From JACKBC01 sp041391125 (lineage in GTDB: Bacteria; Chloroflexota; Anaerolineae; Caldilineales; Caldilineaceae): DNA of 64,000 nt. Positions 61,742-64,000 of this stretch are shown here, piece after piece. The translations under genes and the position numbers were made by a program. The stretch covers positions 106,826-170,825 of the forward strand of contig JAWKON010000012.1 in NCBI GenBank assembly GCA_041391125.1. The letters are read 5' to 3'. Under the pieces are notes generated by a model that saw only the letters and a program-made list of their open reading frames with translations, was not told the origin of the DNA and did not search any database. Each line of letters starts with the position of its first letter. The first letter of the stretch is position 1.

Positions 61742-64000
61742 ATGTCCCTCACCTTCCTCTTCCCCCACCTGCTCTGGCTGCTGATGCTGATCCCCGTGAC
61801 TGCCAGCATCGCATTGGCCGGGCCGCGCCGACCAACATTTGCCCGTTTTTGGGGCAGGTTGATTCTGCGTTCGCTGTTGCTGCTTATTATCATTTTGGCG
61901 CTGGCGGGCGTACAGTTGCGCCTGCCGGACGACGCTGACTACCGTCTTTGTGCTCGATCAGTCGGACAGCATTGCCGCCGCCGAACAGAGCCGCGGCCAA
62001 GCGTTGATTCGCCAGGCGGTGGCGGCCATGCCCGCGGGCGACCGCGCCGCCATTGTGGTCTTTGGCCAGGATGCGCTGGTGGAGCGGTTGGCTAGCCCCG
62101 AGCCGCGGCTGGACCAACTCGCTTCGGCGCCGCTCACCTTTCGCACCGATATCGAAAGCGCGCTACAACTGGCTTTTGCCCTCTTTCCCGATGCCGGAGC
62201 CAAGCGGCTGGTTCTGCTCTCCGACGGCCAGGAAAATCTGGGGGAGGCGCTGGCCCAAACTGATCTGGCGGCGGCGCAGCAGATTGCGGTTTCGTTTGTA
62301 TCGCTGGGCGGCATAGGAGGGAACCGAAGTGCTGCTCACGGCGCTGGACGCGCCCGCCGATCTGCGCCAAGGCGAATCGTTCGACCTGAGCGTCACCATG
62401 CAGGCCAGCGCGCAGACCGACGCCACGCTGCGCATTTACGGCGACGGCAATTTGATTCATGCGGCCGCCGTGCGCTTGCAGCCGGGCGACAACCGCGTGC
62501 AGATCCCGGTGGCCGACCTGCCCGTGGGCTTTCACCGCTTCCCGCGCTCAAATTACGCCCGATGCCGACACGCTGCTGCAAAACAACGAAGCCGGCGCCT
62601 TTACCGTGGTGCACGGGCCGCCTAATGTGCTGCTGGTGCAGGGCGAAGCGCGCAACGGCGCCCAGCTTGCCGACGCATTGCGCGCCAGCCAGATGCAGGT
62701 GACCGCCGTTGCGCCCGACCAGCTTCCCGCCAATTTGGACGCCTTGGCCGGCTACGACGGCGTAATTTTGGCCAATGTGGGGGCGGATCAACTGCCGCCC
62801 GGCAGCATGGCGACGCTGCAAGTCTATGTGCGCGACCTGGGCCGCGGGCTGCTGATGACCGGCGGTGAAAATGCGTTTGGCGCCGGCGGCTATCTGCGCA
62901 CGCCGCTGGAAGAGACGTTGCCGGTGGAGATGGATGTGCGCTCCAAAGAGAAGACGCCCAATCTGGCGCTGGCATTGGTGGTGGACAAGTCCGGCAGCAT
63001 GGGCGCCTGCCACTGCGACGACCCCAACAACGCGATTCAGCAGCAGGCGCGGCGCACCTCAGGCCAACCCAAGGTGGATATTGCCAAAGAGGCGGTGTTG
63101 CGTTCGGCGCAAGCGCTGGGCGCGCAGGATGAACTGGGCGTGGTCGCCTTTGACGCCGGTGCGCATTGGACCGTAGAGATGAGCCAACTGGTCGATATGG
63201 TCCAGCTTGAGCGGGAGTTGGGCGGCATCCGCGCTGATGGACAGACCAACATGCAGGCGGGCGTACAGGCCGCCTTTGCCGGTTTGCAAAACGCGCAGGC
63301 CCAGCGCAAACACGTGATTCTCCTGACCGATGGCTGGGGGCGCGAAGGGCAGCTCACCACGCTGGTGCGGCAGATGCGCGATCGGGGCATTACGTTGAGC
63401 GTGGTGGCGGCGGGTGGCGGCTCGGCGCCCTATCTGGCGGCGCTGGCGCAGGTGGGCGGCGGGCGCTATTATCCGGCGGTGGACATTATGCAGGTGCCGG
63501 ACATCTTTCTCAAAGAGACGGTGAGCGCGGTGGGACGCTACATTGTGGAAGAGCCGTTTTATCCGCTGCAAGCCGCCTCCAGCCCGGTGACGCGCGGGAT
63601 GCAGGCCGGTTTGCTGCCGGTGCTGTGGGGCTACAACGGCGCCACGGCCAAAAGCACGGCGCGCATGGTGTTGGCCACGCCGCAGGGCGATCCGCTTCTG
63701 GCCACCTGGCAATATGGGCTGGGTCGCGCCGCCGCTTGGACCTCCGACGTGGAGGGGCGTTGGGCCAAAGAGTGGGTGGCATGGGATGGCTTTGCTGCCT
63801 TTGCCGCCCAACTGGTGGGCTGGACGCTGCCCACGCCCCAGCTTGACGGGATTGCCGCCCGCGCTACGGTGGAGGAGGGCGACGCCGTAATTCACGTATC
63901 GGCGCTGGATGATGCGGGCCGCCCGCGCAATGACCTTTCCATCGCCGCCGGGCTGATTGGGCCGGACCTAGCCGCGCAAGAATTGACGCTGAAACAGGTG
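61742..64000 (+). CDS. Large membrane VWA-domain protein (3' end outside window), frameshifted
   Basis: At least 750 residues. Two N-terminal membrane helices (FLFPHLLWLLMLIPVTASIA, LILRSLLLLIIILALAGV) as in BatA-like proteins. Then, after a frame change near 61935, comes a first VWA domain with the metal motif VFVLDQSDSIAAAE and RLVLLSDGQENLGEAL. A beta domain and a glutamine-amidotransferase-like fold follow (NVLLVQGEARNGAQLADALR, GRGLLMTGGENAFGAGGYL). A second VWA domain has a perfect MIDAS start (LALVVDKSGSMG) and HVILLTDGWGREGQL. Further breaks lie near 62320 and 62545. From 62600 to the window end one frame is open. Confidence 0.88.

Overview
This looks like about 64 kb of a high-GC bacterial chromosome, most likely from the phylum Chloroflexota (Anaerolineae/Caldilineae type). 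This is an inference from gene content, with no rRNA marker in the window. The supporting signs are a Ycf45/SpoIIIAA-like ATPase, a tmk-darA pair (c-di-AMP receptor), a fused rhamnulose-1-phosphate aldolase/dehydrogenase, many large secreted proteins with Thr/Pro linkers, and a secreted LRR protein whose repaired C-terminus reads LPFVAR. I saw no rRNA, tRNA, CRISPR array, transposase or prophage.

Layout. 1-916 (-) is a sugar-nucleotide epimerase. 1171-5523 (+) is a membrane redox/signalling locus: a His-tailed coiled-coil protein, a small anchored protein, a ferric-reductase-like heme b membrane protein and an OmpR-type two-component system. 5780-11641 (+) is an L-rhamnose catabolic operon (kinase, nucleotidyltransferase, isomerase, aldolase/dehydrogenase). 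11929-16990 holds a GAF/degenerate HD-GYP protein, a large anchored secreted protein, and a cold-shock gene with a structured leader. 17191-23440 (-) holds a GH4 glycosidase, DUF2905, a HEAT protein, an HNH endonuclease with a partner, a P-loop kinase, and a YjhG/YagF-type sugar-acid dehydratase. 23593-30420 holds the LRR protein, a histidine kinase, a truncated SDR, an Ldh_2 dehydrogenase and a Gfo/Idh/MocA oxidoreductase. 30627-35624 (-) holds an ECF sigma factor with a membrane partner, thiamine pyrophosphokinase, an AI-2E family permease and NurA. 35842-43542 (+) holds a two-domain surface protein with a 13-C tract, two acetyltransferase-like proteins, the R3H ATPase, tmk and darA. 43638-56628 holds DUF3105, a molybdopterin hydroxylase, a crotonase, an FAD oxidoreductase, a prodomain-like/C39-like pair, a methyltransferase, an ABC-F ATPase, a WD40 protein and an ammonium transporter. 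57314-64000 holds an SH3-domain lipoprotein, an AT-rich zone of broken genes, a zinc-type dehydrogenase and a large VWA protein that runs off the end. Catabolism of plant-type sugars (rhamnose, sugar acids, GH4 substrates) is the main metabolic theme.

Two features dominate the non-coding view. First, about 30 intergenic gaps hold long imperfect inverted repeats belonging to roughly a dozen sequence families. Several families recur at unlinked places with conserved loops, and one copy sits nested inside another family. Second, many otherwise normal genes carry one-base frameshifts, usually at homopolymers. This points to consensus errors in a long-read or metagenomic assembly rather than gene decay. 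For such genes I give the whole gene span and describe the breaks.
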